Positions 43,734-52,883 of a DNA stretch of 64,000 bases are shown here, in pieces. Below the pieces are notes generated by a model. That model saw nothing but the letters and a program-made list of their open reading frames with translations. It was not told the origin of the DNA and ran no database searches. How positions within the stretch are numbered: the first letter of the stretch is position 1; the number at the start of each line of letters is the position of its first letter. A program made the position numbers and the translations under genes. The DNA lies in assembly GCF_031456835.1 (NCBI RefSeq), contig NZ_JAVDVK010000001.1:2542001-2606000 (forward strand), written 5' to 3'. The stretch comes from Leifsonia shinshuensis (lineage in GTDB: Bacteria; Actinomycetota; Actinomycetes; Actinomycetales; Microbacteriaceae).

Positions 43734-43814
43734 GGCCGCGCTGAGGCCGGCCAGGCCTTCGGCAGCGTAAGTCAACCGCTTCCGCCCACCACGACGGAGG
43801 GGGATGCTCGTCTC

Positions 43815-45365
43815 ATGCCGACCTCCCTCTGGCTCGAGACCTCCCCGTCCATCCCCACCGACTCGTTCGAGTGGGACGGGCACTACGACACGATCATCGT
43901 CGGCGCCGGCCTGACCGGCCTCGCCACGGCGCTGATGCTCTCTCGCTCCGGGATGCGGGTGCTCGTCCTGGAGGCGCGCACGGTCGGCGCGGTCACCACC
44001 GGCAACACGACCGGCAAGGTGAGCCTGCTGCAGGGCACGACGCTCTCCTCCATCCGCCGCCATTCCTCCGACGCGGTGCTCTGCGCCTACGTCGACGGGA
44101 ACACGGCCGGCCAGGGCTGGCTGCTCGACTTCCTCGAGGAGCAGCGGGTGCCGTTCGAGATGCGCGACGCCGTCACGTACGCGACGACGCTGGACGGACT
44201 GGACAAGCTGGATGCGGAGCTCGCCGCAGCGCGCGTGGCCGGCCTGGACGCGGTCGAGGAGCGGAGCACGGAGCTGCCGTTCCCGGTCGAGGGGGTGCTC
44301 AAGCTGGGCGGTCAGGCACAGGTGCATCCGCTCCGGGTGCTGGCCGCACTGGCCGCCGAGTTCCGCCGCCTGGGCGGGCGGATCGTCGAGGGCGAGCGCG
44401 TCACCGATGTGTCGGCGTCGAAGCCCGCGGTCGTCACGAGCACGTCGGGCACGTCGCGCGCGGACCAGGTGATCCTCGCGACGGGGACGCCCATCCTGGA
44501 CCGCGGCCTGTACTTCGCGAAGGTCGAGCCGACGCGGTCGTACGTCACCGCCTACCGCGTGCCGGGCGACATCCCGCAGGGGATGTACCTCTCGGCCGAC
44601 GCGCCGACGCGCTCGCTCCGCACGGCCGCGGCCGCGGACGGCTCGGAACTGCTCCTCGTCGGCGGCAACGGCCATCCCGCCGGGCGCGCCGACTCTCCGG
44701 CGGAGAAGCTCGCCGATCTGTCCGCGTGGGCGGAGCGCACGTTCCCGGGCGCCGAAAGGACGCACTGGTGGGCGGCGCAGGACTACCGGTCCGCCAACCG
44801 CGTGCCGTTCGTCGGCTGGCTCCCCCGCGGCCGCGGCCGCGTCTACCTCGCGACCGGGTACGACAAGTGGGGCATGACGAATGCGATCGCCTCGGCGCTC
44901 AGCCTCACCGCCGACCTGACCGGCGAGACGCTCGAATGGGCGCGGGTGATGCACCACCGGGTGACCCGGCCCGTCGACATCGCCTCGGGCGTCGCGATGA
45001 ACGCGGGCGTCGGCAAGGCGGCCGTGACGGAATGGGCGGCCGCGCAGACCGCACCGGAGGTCGGCGACGAGCCGGTCGCCGAGGGCACGGGCGTGGTCGG
45101 CCGCCGGGGCCGCACGCCGGTCGCCGTCTCCACGGTCGAGGGGACCACCTGCGCCCTGACGGCCGTGTGCACGCACCTCGGCGGCGTGGTGCGCTGGAAC
45201 GACGCGGAACTCTCGTGGGACTGCCCGCTCCACGGCTCGCGCTTCGCGCCGGACGGAACGGTGCTCGAGGGTCCGGCGACGCAGCCGCTGGGGACGGCCC
45301 CGGCCGCGCCGGCGGACGCCACGGCGGGCGACGGCGCCCCCGGTGGGGCGGCTCGTCAGGCCTAG
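43815..45365 (+). CDS. FAD-dependent oxidoreductase with C-terminal Rieske domain
   Basis: 516 residues. Dinucleotide-binding IIVGAGLTGLATALML and the DAO-type fold occupy the first 400 residues (VILATGTPI; DKWGMTNAIASAL). The C-terminal Rieske 2Fe-2S domain has CTHLGG and CPLHGSRF with both Cys-His pairs intact. This architecture occurs in proposed amine or glycine oxidase-like enzymes of actinobacteria; substrate unknown. Confidence 0.9.
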   Translation: MPTSLWLETSPSIPTDSFEWDGHYDTIIVGAGLTGLATALMLSRSGMRVLVLEARTVGAVTTGNTTGKVSLLQGTTLSSIRRHSSDAVLCAYVDGNTAGQGWLLDFLEEQRVPFEMRDAVTYATTLDGLDKLDAELAAARVAGLDAVEERSTELPFPVEGVLKLGGQAQVHPLRVLAALAAEFRRLGGRIVEGERVTDVSASKPAVVTSTSGTSRADQVILATGTPILDRGLYFAKVEPTRSYVTAYRVPGDIPQGMYLSADAPTRSLRTAAAADGSELLLVGGNGHPAGRADSPAEKLADLSAWAERTFPGAERTHWWAAQDYRSANRVPFVGWLPRGRGRVYLATGYDKWGMTNAIASALSLTADLTGETLEWARVMHHRVTRPVDIASGVAMNAGVGKAAVTEWAAAQTAPEVGDEPVAEGTGVVGRRGRTPVAVSTVEGTTCALTAVCTHLGGVVRWNDAELSWDCPLHGSRFAPDGTVLEGPATQPLGTAPAAPADATAGDGAPGGAARQA

Positions 45366-45398
45366 TCAGCCTGCGCGGGCCGGGAGTAGGGTCGCGGC

Positions 45399-46091
45399 AT
45401 GACGATCCCTGACGACGAGAGCACGCCGCGCCCCGCCGGATCCACCGGGCCCGGCGAGCCGACGACCCCGCCGCCCGCACCCGACGCTGCGCCGGCCGCG
45501 CCCGCCGCGACGCCCGCTGAGCCGGTCGAGCCGCCCGCGCCGGCCGGCCAGGGCTTCCCTGCCGCGCCCCCGCCGCCTCCCGCGTACCCGGGGGCAGCCG
45601 CGTCCGGCTACCCGGCCGGCGCTCCGCTCGCGGACCCGACCGCGCCGCCGCGCAACGTCAACATCGCCTTCTGGCTCTTCGTCGCCGGCGCCGTGCTCAG
45701 CGTCATCAGCGGGATCATCACGATCGTGGCGATCGGCTCGCAGCGCGCCGACTTCCTGGAGGCCGTGCGCCAATCCAACCGGAACGGCTCCGCCAACCCC
45801 GAGAGCGTCGCCGACGCCGTCATCGCCGGGGCCACCACCTGGGCGATCATCACCCTGATCTTCTGGGCCGTGGCGCTCGTCCTGTTCGCGTTCTTCATGC
45901 GCCGCGGCGCGAACTGGGCTCGGATCGTGCTGACCGTCCTCACCGTGCTGTCGCTGCTGAACATCATCAACGGCTACGGCGCCGGGTTCCTCCAGTTCGC
46001 GCTCGCCGTCGTCGGCGTCATTCTCATCTGGCTGCGCCCGTCGAACGAGTGGTTCGCGGCGGTCAAGGCGGCGAAGGCACCCCGCGCCTGA
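45399..46091 (+). CDS. Membrane protein with Pro/Ala-rich N-terminus
   Basis: 230 residues. About 80 disordered Pro/Ala-rich residues are followed by four hydrophobic segments (WLFVAGAVLSVISGIITIVA; IITLIFWAVALVLFAFFM; two near the C-terminus). TAGGGT lies 6 bp before the ATG, consistent with a leaderless message. Function unknown. Confidence 0.7.
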   Translation: MTIPDDESTPRPAGSTGPGEPTTPPPAPDAAPAAPAATPAEPVEPPAPAGQGFPAAPPPPPAYPGAAASGYPAGAPLADPTAPPRNVNIAFWLFVAGAVLSVISGIITIVAIGSQRADFLEAVRQSNRNGSANPESVADAVIAGATTWAIITLIFWAVALVLFAFFMRRGANWARIVLTVLTVLSLLNIINGYGAGFLQFALAVVGVILIWLRPSNEWFAAVKAAKAPRA

Positions 46092-46119
46092 CCCGTCGCC
46101 GCGCGCGTACACTCGCGGC

Positions 46120-46986
46120 ATGGACGTTCGGGAGGTCGCCGGCGAGCTGTACGCCGCTGCCCCCGGCGACTTCATCGCGCGTCGCAACGCGGCCGCGGCG
46201 CAGGCCGACCGCCCCACCGCCAAGGAGATCAAGGCGCTGCGCAAGCCGTCGGCCTCGGCCGCGGCGGTGAACGCGCTGATGCGCGAGCATCCCGACCTGG
46301 TCGGCGACGTGCTCGACATCGGAGCACGGATGCGCGACGCCTTCGCCGCGCGCGACCGTGCCGAGATCCGCTCGCTCACCCAGGAGCGTCAGCGGATGCT
46401 GCAGCGCGCCACCGAGGGGCTGGGTCTCAGCCCGGCCGTCCAGCGCGAGGTGGAGGAGACCCTGCAGGCCGCGGTCATCGATCCCGCGGCCGCAGCGGCG
46501 GTGCGCAGCGGGATGCTCGTCCGCGCCCTCGAGTCGACCGGGCTGGAGCAGGTCGACGTGTCGGATGCGGTGGCCCTCCCCATCGAGATCGAGGACTTCC
46601 CGACGCCGTCACCGCGGTCGAAGCGGTCCGGTTCCGGACGGTCTGCGGCAGCGGGCGACGATCGGCAGGACGACGAAACGCCTGCCGAGCCGGAGGAGTC
46701 GGCCAGCGAGCGCCGCGAGCGGCAGCGCCGCGTCCGCGCCGCCGAGAAGGCGGTCGAGCGCGCCCGGGCGGACGCCGACGCGATCGACGACGAGCTCGAC
46801 GAGACGGTGGACCGCCGGGGCGACCTCGAAGGGGAACGCGAGCGGCTCCAGCGACGCCTGCAGCGCATCCTGGACGACCTCAACGAGGTGCGCGCGGCCG
46901 AGCGCGAGCTGCGCGGCCGACTCTCGGAGGCGCAGCACGCGGTCCGGGATGCCGAGAAGGCGCTGCGAGACGCGCGCGACGACTGA
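46120..46986 (+). CDS. Coiled-coil hypothetical protein
   Basis: 288 residues. A helical N-terminal half (LYAAAPGDFIARRNAAAAQA) and a long charged coiled coil from about residue 190 to the end (RLQRRLQRILDDLNEVRAAE). TACACT lies 6 bp before the ATG (leaderless). Possibly structural or nucleoid-related; no evidence beyond the coiled coil. Confidence 0.7.
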   Translation: MDVREVAGELYAAAPGDFIARRNAAAAQADRPTAKEIKALRKPSASAAAVNALMREHPDLVGDVLDIGARMRDAFAARDRAEIRSLTQERQRMLQRATEGLGLSPAVQREVEETLQAAVIDPAAAAAVRSGMLVRALESTGLEQVDVSDAVALPIEIEDFPTPSPRSKRSGSGRSAAAGDDRQDDETPAEPEESASERRERQRRVRAAEKAVERARADADAIDDELDETVDRRGDLEGERERLQRRLQRILDDLNEVRAAERELRGRLSEAQHAVRDAEKALRDARDD

Positions 46987-47010
46987 ACGCCGGTCACCGG
47001 TTCGCGCAGG

Positions 47011-47976
47011 TCAGCCGACCCAGCGCGCGAGCAGCTCGTCCCAGTCGGCCTGGTAGCGGCCGAGCCCGAAGCGCTCGAGCGCCCACTCCCGCGCCCGCTC
47101 CCCCGTCTCCGCGCCGCGACCGGGGTCGTCGACGAACGCCCGCACCGCGGCGTGCAGCTCGGCCGGGTCGGTGGAGACGACGCCCACCCCCGGGACGACC
47201 GCGCGCCGCGCATCCGTCGCATCCAGCGCGACCACCGGTACGCCGGCCGTCATCGACTCCAGGAGGGACAGCCCGAGGGAGGTCCACCGGTTGGGGTGCA
47301 CGTAGACGCGCCGGCGGCCCACCTCGGCGAACAGGCGCGGTGCCTCGATGTCGCCCGCCGCGACCATCCTGTCGGCCCCGACGCCCAGCGCCTGGGCGAG
47401 CCCGTCGACCTGCATCCCGAACACGTCGACGGGGGCGACCGCTGCGAACCCGCCGAGCAGGTCCGACCCGGTCACCCGCCACCGTCGCACCGGTTCGTTG
47501 ATGACCGCCGCCGCCCGCGGGAGCTCGCCCGTGAAGAAGTTGCCGTAATCCACGACACCGTGCTCGATGACGGTCGTCCGGGTCGATCCCGTGTCCCAGA
47601 AGAGCGCGTTGAAGTGCGTGACGTGCGCGATCATCACGTCGTCGCGGTCGGCGAGCGGATGCCGCGAGTTCGGGACGCTGTCCTGCGGTGTGTTGTGCTC
47701 GACGAAGACCACCGGCACGTCGACGCCGGGTCTGCGGCCGGTGAGTCGCTCCACCAGGTCGAACTCCTCCAGCCGCTGCAGGATCACCACGTCGAACGGG
47801 GTCGACGCGAGCTCCGCCTCGGGGACGTCGACCACGTTGGCCGGCCAGTCGCGGGCGCCGACACCACCGCCGCCCTCCGCATCCAGCGGCAGCAGGTACG
47901 TGTGCCGGCCGCGGACGAAGGCGTCCATCCACCCGCCGTGGACCTGCCAGACCAGCAGCCGCAACGCGCGGCTCAC
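47011..47976 (-). CDS. Glycosyltransferase (GT4-like)
   Basis: 321 residues from a GTG start. The C-terminal half has the GT-B pattern: VGRRRVYVHPNRWTSLGLSL, followed by LESMTAGVPVVALDATDARR, including the E-x7-E region that binds the nucleotide-sugar donor. The acceptor is unknown. Its GTG overlaps the stop of the upstream gene by 4 bp, joining it to the unusual 47973-49546 cluster. Confidence 0.8.
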   Translation of the reverse strand: MSRALRLLVWQVHGGWMDAFVRGRHTYLLPLDAEGGGGVGARDWPANVVDVPEAELASTPFDVVILQRLEEFDLVERLTGRRPGVDVPVVFVEHNTPQDSVPNSRHPLADRDDVMIAHVTHFNALFWDTGSTRTTVIEHGVVDYGNFFTGELPRAAAVINEPVRRWRVTGSDLLGGFAAVAPVDVFGMQVDGLAQALGVGADRMVAAGDIEAPRLFAEVGRRRVYVHPNRWTSLGLSLLESMTAGVPVVALDATDARRAVVPGVGVVSTDPAELHAAVRAFVDDPGRGAETGERAREWALERFGLGRYQADWDELLARWVG

Positions 47977-48632
47977 AGCTGCGACCCGGGGCCGGGGTGG
48001 CCCCGGACCTCGAGCGGGCCGGTCTCCGGAGCGGGGCCGTCCTGGTCCTGGCCCGCCGGAACGCCGGCGTGGGTGTGCCCGGCGACCCCGTGCGCGGCGG
48101 TGTGGGGCTCCTTCTGCGCGCACAGCTTGCCGCAGTACGAGCAGATGTAGCCGTCACCGAGCCGCGCCTCGCCGTCCAGGCGGTACTCGAGCACCTCGTC
48201 GCCACCGATCAGGACGAACTCGACGAAGGCCGGTCGCTCCAGCGACGGGATGGGCACCTGCATCCGCGCGAACGGCCGCCGTTCGTCGTCCAGCGGCACC
48301 CACAGCTTGTCCGGCTCCGGTCCGAAGATCGAGCCGGCTTTGTCCACCCGCGCAGGCTGGTGGTCGTCGCGGACGTGGAGGATGTGGCCCGCGCGGATCA
48401 TGTCGCGGGGCAGGGCCTGATACGACTCCGGGATGCCGTAGGCGATGGTCCCGCGCCGCAGCCGGGCGAAACCCTCCTCGGTGTCGTCGCCCATCACGAT
48501 GAACGGGGGCGCCTCCGGCCGCCGCAGCACGATGGCCGTCCCGCCCGACGGGCTGTCGGAGATCAGCTGCAGCACGGCGCTAGCGGCGACGGTCGTCTCG
48601 GTTCCGGGCTCCACGTCGACCGCCTCAGGCAT
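47973..48632 (-). CDS. Hypothetical protein, paralogue of the gene at 49055, with Cys/His tail
   Basis: 219 residues. Residues about 25-155 align with the 163-residue protein at 49055-49546 (shared IPSLERP/IPSLDRP, W/F-VPLD, Y-G-I-P-E-S-Y / H-G-L-S-E-P-Y). A C-terminal extension has CSYCGKLC and several His, possibly metal-binding. No known domain. Probably cotranscribed with the glycosyltransferase. Confidence 0.65.
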   Translation of the reverse strand: MPEAVDVEPGTETTVAASAVLQLISDSPSGGTAIVLRRPEAPPFIVMGDDTEEGFARLRRGTIAYGIPESYQALPRDMIRAGHILHVRDDHQPARVDKAGSIFGPEPDKLWVPLDDERRPFARMQVPIPSLERPAFVEFVLIGGDEVLEYRLDGEARLGDGYICSYCGKLCAQKEPHTAAHGVAGHTHAGVPAGQDQDGPAPETGPLEVRGHPGPGSQL

Positions 48633-49074
48633 GCGCCACCGAGACGAGCTCCGCCTCCCGGCGCCCGAGCTCGGCGTCGAAGCGGGCGCCCCAGACCCGG
48701 TCCGCCTGCTCGATGAGGCACTCGGCCAGCCGGCCGACGACCTCGACATCGGCGATCAGGGCCTCGCCGTCCGGGCCGCGCCCGGCCACGGTGCCGCGCA
48801 GCAGCCAGGCGAAGCGGTCGGGCCGGGAGCCGTCCTGCGGTGCGTGACGCGGGGCCGGCAGACGGCTGATCTGGCGGGCGATCCACTCCACGCGCGGCAG
48901 CGTCCACCAGGGCTCGGCGTCGAGCGGATGCGCGCTGAGGCCGGGCAGCGGCAGGCCGCTCTCGGCATCCACCGACCCGTCCTCCAGGTCTGCGGCGTAC
49001 CCGGCGGAGTAGCGGACGTACAGCCCCGGCGTCTCGGCGAGCAGCCGCTCGACCTCAGAGAGCTGATACAGCAC
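48625..49074 (-). CDS. DUF6098-like hypothetical protein
   Basis: 149 residues from GTG 49074, chosen because GGAGG lies 5 bases upstream; an ATG at 49101 is also in frame but lacks such a site and overlaps the next gene more. Conserved-looking patches are YVRYSAGYAADLEDG, PWWTLPRVEWIARQI and GRGPDGEALI. Function unknown. It lies between the two paralogues and overlaps both. Confidence 0.65.
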   Translation of the reverse strand: MLYQLSEVERLLAETPGLYVRYSAGYAADLEDGSVDAESGLPLPGLSAHPLDAEPWWTLPRVEWIARQISRLPAPRHAPQDGSRPDRFAWLLRGTVAGRGPDGEALIADVEVVGRLAECLIEQADRVWGARFDAELGRREAELVSVAHA

Positions 49075-49546
49075 GGGAACCTCCAACGGGGATGGCGTCA
49101 TTCGTGTCGGCGACGCGGTAACGGCACTCCATCCGGGTGCGCGAGACCAGTTCGTAGTCGTGCCACGACGGTCGATCGAGCGACGGGATGGGGATCCTGA
49201 CATGAGCGGGCGCCTCGCCGTCCGCGTCCAGGGGGACGAAGACGATGACGTCCGTCGCCCCGAACACCGAGGCGGAGCAGGCGAAGCGCGCGGGGGCGTG
49301 GCTGTCGGAGGTGACCACCACCGCGGGGTCGGACTCCGCCGGGTACTCGTCGCGCGGCTGCTCCCGGTACGGCTCGCTGAGCCCGTGGACGCCCGTCCCT
49401 CGCCGCATACGGACGAAGAGGTCGCGTCCGCCGAACACGTCCAACCGGAGGGAGGAGGGGACCGGCCCCTCCGCCAGAACGGCGACGGGAGTCCGGGCTC
49501 GGCGCGGCAGCATCATCAGCACCGCACTCGCCGTCATATCGCCCAT
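49055..49546 (-). CDS. Hypothetical protein, paralogue of the gene at 47973
   Basis: 163 residues, first gene of the four-gene unit ending with the glycosyltransferase. It shares the core of the 219-residue neighbour but lacks its Cys/His tail, and has its own ending. The duplication with one unrelated gene in between is unusual. No domain recognised. Confidence 0.62.
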   Translation of the reverse strand: MGDMTASAVLMMLPRRARTPVAVLAEGPVPSSLRLDVFGGRDLFVRMRRGTGVHGLSEPYREQPRDEYPAESDPAVVVTSDSHAPARFACSASVFGATDVIVFVPLDADGEAPAHVRIPIPSLDRPSWHDYELVSRTRMECRYRVADTNDAIPVGGSRAVSAL

Positions 49547-49616
49547 GCAAGCAAAGCTAAGGCGGACCCTCCGGAAAAGCAGGGGATTGACGAAGCGCTC
49601 GAACCGTGCCCCCCAT

Positions 49617-49931
49617 TCAGGGCATGTGGTGGGCGATCTCGTCCTCGGCCATGATGACCATCCCGCCGGTGCGCTGCGACGTGTGCATCAGCGCTTCGAG
49701 CCACTGGGGGTTGATCGCCGGGGGACGGCTGCCGCTGAACTGGAACGCCAGCGGGACCTCGCGGCTGATCCAGAGCGAGACGCGCCCGGAGCCCTGCTCG
49801 ACCGGCACATCCCAGTTCAGCAGGAAGCTCTCGTGACGCCGGAGCTTCGCGACGATCGCGAGCTTGACGTGGCTGAGTACGCGGTCATCGAGGTCGTACT
49901 CCTGTCCGGCGCCGTAGACGAGTTTTCCCAT
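49617..49931 (-). CDS. DUF7882-type small protein (often misnamed DNA ligase)
   Basis: 104 residues with the family pattern MGKLVYGAGQEYDLDDRVLS, AKLRRHESFLLNW, GRVSLWISREVPLAFQF and NPQWLEAL, common in Microbacteriaceae. It has no ligase motif; the frequent annotation as an ATP-dependent DNA ligase is not supported by the sequence. Confidence 0.75.
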   Translation of the reverse strand: MGKLVYGAGQEYDLDDRVLSHVKLAIVAKLRRHESFLLNWDVPVEQGSGRVSLWISREVPLAFQFSGSRPPAINPQWLEALMHTSQRTGGMVIMAEDEIAHHMP

Positions 49932-50004
49932 AACCTCATAGTGCCTTAAGGCGGCACCGAAATCCTTTCGTGTCAGGGGGATTGACACCGGTCCCAGACC
50001 GTGG

Positions 50005-51612
50005 TCAAGCCGGTTCGACCCGCTGGCCGGTCGTGCGGAGGCGGTCGCGCAGCACCTCCACGTCGACGTCCTGGACGTCGTCCCCGCGCCCCGCGGCGAG
50101 CGCCGCCGCGACACCGGCGGCCTGCCCCAGCATCATGTACTGCGGCTCCATCCGGACCGAGGCGAACGCCACCGCCGACGCGGACAGGCAGACCGGCACC
50201 AGCAGGTTGACCGCATCCACCCGGCGCGGCACGAGCGACGCGTACGGGATGCCGTACAGCGGCACGGGCACCGAGAGGTAGCCCTCGGTGAAGACCGTGC
50301 CGATCGGCTCGGGATGCTCGTAGACCCACCGCCAGACCCGCTGAACCTCGCGGACGTCGATGTGGTAGGAGCCGAGGGCCACCGTGTCGGACGGGATCGC
50401 CCCCGCCAGGAGGTCGTGCTCGGTGAGCACACGCTCGCCGAGCATCCGCCGCGCCTCCCGCACGTACAGCTGATGCGGCAGGTGCCCCGTGTCGGCGAAC
50501 TCGCCGCGCGGCAGCCCCCAGCGCGCCAGCTCGCGGCGGATGCCCGCCGGCACGGCCGGGTCGTGCGAGAGGAAGTAGAGGAAGCCGCGCGTGTGCGACA
50601 GGTGGTGCAGGCGCAGCTCCTCCCGCCGCTCGGGGGAGGCGTCCGGGTACTCCCATGCCGAGCCGTCCAGCACGCTCAGCGAGACCGGACCCAGCGAATT
50701 GCCGTCGGCCATCCCGCCCGGAAGGTTGGGTTCGAGGCCGAGCATCGCCCCCGCCGTGCGCTCGACGCCCTCGCGGCGATCGCGCGCGAACAGCCGTCGC
50801 GCGAGCTCCCAGTACTCCTCGTCGTAGTCGTCCGGACGTTCGAAGGGGATGCGGTCGGCCGCGGTCGTCAGGCAGACCCGGTATCCGTACGACATCACGC
50901 CGCCGTCGCCCTCACCGATGCCCGCGAGCGGGCGGTCGTGCAGCTGCGGCAGGATGCGGCCCTCGGTCCGGCCCGTCGGGTCGCCGGCGAAGGGAGAGAC
51001 CCACGGGGGCATGTTGTGCATCCCGGGCAGCAGCTCCTGGCGCCCGGCGAACCGTTCGCCGTACAGCGAGCGGTCCTCGCGACCCACCCGGTACGGCACG
51101 CCCGCGGCCGCCAGCAGGTCGCCCTCGTAGCTCGCGTCGATGAAAACTGCGCCCTCGACCCGGCCGGCGCCTGTGACCGTGACTGCCCGGAGCTCGCGGC
51201 CGTCGGGGCCGTCGTGGCCGTCGTGGCCGTCGTGGCCGCGGTGTCCGTCGCGTCCGCCGCGTCGCTCCGCCGTCTCGGCCCCGAGCAGGCGGGCGTCGAA
51301 CTCCACATCGACCCCGGCGCGCTCGAGCCAGCGGCGGAAGATCCCCTCCGCCACGTGCGGCTCGGGGCCGGCGTAGTGTCCGGGCGCGGTTCCGTAGTGC
51401 TCGGCGATGTCCGCGCGCAGCCGTGCCGCCGCTCCGCCCAGCGCCCGCACGTCGCCGACGTCGGTGTAGCCGAGGCCGCCCGACGTCATCCCGCCCAGGT
51501 GCCGTCGCGGCTCGAGCAGCAGGACGCGCGCGCCCGCCTCCGCCGCGGCGACCGCCGCGGCCACGCCCGCCGACGTGGCGCCGTACACGACGACGTCCGC
51601 GGAGCGGGTCAT
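50005..51612 (-). CDS. FAD-dependent oxidoreductase of the carbohydrate locus
   Basis: 535 residues of the FAD_oxidored (PF12831) type. The FAD site VVYGATSAGVAAAVAAAEAG is followed by EPRRHLGGMTSGGLGYTD; a second binding segment is FIDASYEGDLLAAAGV; C-terminal MEPQYMMLGQAAG. An Asp-Gly-His repeat near residue 125, encoded by a 9-bp tandem repeat, looks like a slippage insertion. Enzymes of this family lie in many sugar-utilisation loci, perhaps oxidising a sugar. It overlaps the GH4 gene by 4 bp and is last in that operon. Confidence 0.85.
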   Translation of the reverse strand: MTRSADVVVYGATSAGVAAAVAAAEAGARVLLLEPRRHLGGMTSGGLGYTDVGDVRALGGAAARLRADIAEHYGTAPGHYAGPEPHVAEGIFRRWLERAGVDVEFDARLLGAETAERRGGRDGHRGHDGHDGHDGPDGRELRAVTVTGAGRVEGAVFIDASYEGDLLAAAGVPYRVGREDRSLYGERFAGRQELLPGMHNMPPWVSPFAGDPTGRTEGRILPQLHDRPLAGIGEGDGGVMSYGYRVCLTTAADRIPFERPDDYDEEYWELARRLFARDRREGVERTAGAMLGLEPNLPGGMADGNSLGPVSLSVLDGSAWEYPDASPERREELRLHHLSHTRGFLYFLSHDPAVPAGIRRELARWGLPRGEFADTGHLPHQLYVREARRMLGERVLTEHDLLAGAIPSDTVALGSYHIDVREVQRVWRWVYEHPEPIGTVFTEGYLSVPVPLYGIPYASLVPRRVDAVNLLVPVCLSASAVAFASVRMEPQYMMLGQAAGVAAALAAGRGDDVQDVDVEVLRDRLRTTGQRVEPA

Positions 51613-52883
51613 GCGCCCGCGCGCTCCGCGAACTGCGGCAGCAGGTCGCCGCCGGTCTCGAACAGCCCGCGCTCCAGGGCCGTGACCAGGTCCCACTGGC
51701 CGACGAGCGGATGCGCGAGCAGCGCCATCCGGACCAGGCGTCGGTCGCCCGTCACGGCGGCCCGAGCGGCCAGCCGCTCGTAGGCGCTGACGTGCTGGAT
51801 GAGGCCGAGCAGCTCCGGCGCGACCGGCTCCTGCGGCAGCGGCGTCGCGCCCGACGCATCCACCCGGCACAGGGTCTCCACCACGTCGTCGTCGGCGAGC
51901 CCGGCGATCAGGCCGTCGTTGCGGACGTTCACGACGTGGTTGTCGCCCGTTCCCGCCACGAGCGAGGCGAGCAGCGCGGTCGCCGCCTCGCTGTAGAAGG
52001 CGCCGCCACGAGCCTCCAGCTGCGGCGGCTTGGTGTCGACGCGCGGGTCCGCGTACAGCTGCAGAAGCTCGCGCTCGACGTCCGCGACGACCGTCGCGCG
52101 GGGCGTGCCCGCCTTCATCTCCGCCACGGTCGCGTCGTGCGCGTAGTAGTACTTCAGGTAGTACGACGGCAGCACACCGAGGTCGCGGATCAGCTCGCCC
52201 GTCACGCCGCCGCGGCGGCCCAGCTCGTCGGAGCGCTCGGCGATCATGCGCGGGAGCACATCCTCGCCGTCCACGCGGATGTGGCGCACCCACGACAGGT
52301 GGTTCAGCCCGACCGGGTCGACCTCGACGCGGTGCGGCTCCACCCCGTGCTCGCGCGCGATCCAGCGCTGCACGCCGATGGCGAAGTTGCACAGTCCGAT
52401 GGCGTTGTGACCGTCGTCGAGAAGCGCCCGGGTGTTGATGCCGACCGGGTTGGTGAAGTCGACGACCCACGCGCCCCGGTTCCCCTTCTCGCGGGCCTCG
52501 CGCGCGATGTCCAGCACCACCGGGACGGTCCGCAGCGCCTTGGCGAGCCCGCCGGCGCCGGTGGTCTCCTGCCCGACGCAGCCGCACGCGAGCGGGAACA
52601 GCTCGTCCTGCAGCCGCGCGCGCTGCCCGCCGACCCGGAGCTGGATGAGCACCGCATCCGCCCCCTCGATGGCGGCGGTGCGATCGGTCGTCAGGGTCAC
52701 CGGGACGTCGGCGCCCTGCCGCGCGAGCATCCGGCGCACCATGCCGCCCACGATCTCCAGCCGGGGACCGTCGACGTCCATGAGCCACAGCTCGTCGACC
52801 GTGAGGCGCTCGCGCTCTTTCCAGAGGCCGGAGACCAGCTCGGGCGTGTACGTGGAGCCGGCGCCGATGACGGTGACCTTCAT
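51609..52883 (-). CDS. Family 4 glycosidase (6-phospho-beta-glucosidase type)
   Basis: 424 residues. GH4 hallmarks: N-terminal NAD-binding VIGAGSTYTPELVSGL, the metal-ligating Cys in CNFAIG, and GLNHLSW with the second ligand His. GH4 enzymes cleave glycosides by NAD-dependent oxidation at C3, with Mn. The C-N-x-x-I-G pattern points to 6-phospho-beta-glucosidase rather than alpha-specific members. As import here is by ABC transporter and not PTS, the adjacent BadF/BadG kinase might provide the phosphate (inference). Confidence 0.88.
   Translation of the reverse strand: MKVTVIGAGSTYTPELVSGLWKERERLTVDELWLMDVDGPRLEIVGGMVRRMLARQGADVPVTLTTDRTAAIEGADAVLIQLRVGGQRARLQDELFPLACGCVGQETTGAGGLAKALRTVPVVLDIAREAREKGNRGAWVVDFTNPVGINTRALLDDGHNAIGLCNFAIGVQRWIAREHGVEPHRVEVDPVGLNHLSWVRHIRVDGEDVLPRMIAERSDELGRRGGVTGELIRDLGVLPSYYLKYYYAHDATVAEMKAGTPRATVVADVERELLQLYADPRVDTKPPQLEARGGAFYSEAATALLASLVAGTGDNHVVNVRNDGLIAGLADDDVVETLCRVDASGATPLPQEPVAPELLGLIQHVSAYERLAARAAVTGDRRLVRMALLAHPLVGQWDLVTALERGLFETGGDLLPQFAERAGA

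Noticed and set aside
49617..49931. ATP-dependent DNA ligase
   Set aside because: The protein is only 104 residues and has no K-x-DG or nucleotidyltransferase motif; the name is a common carry-over error.
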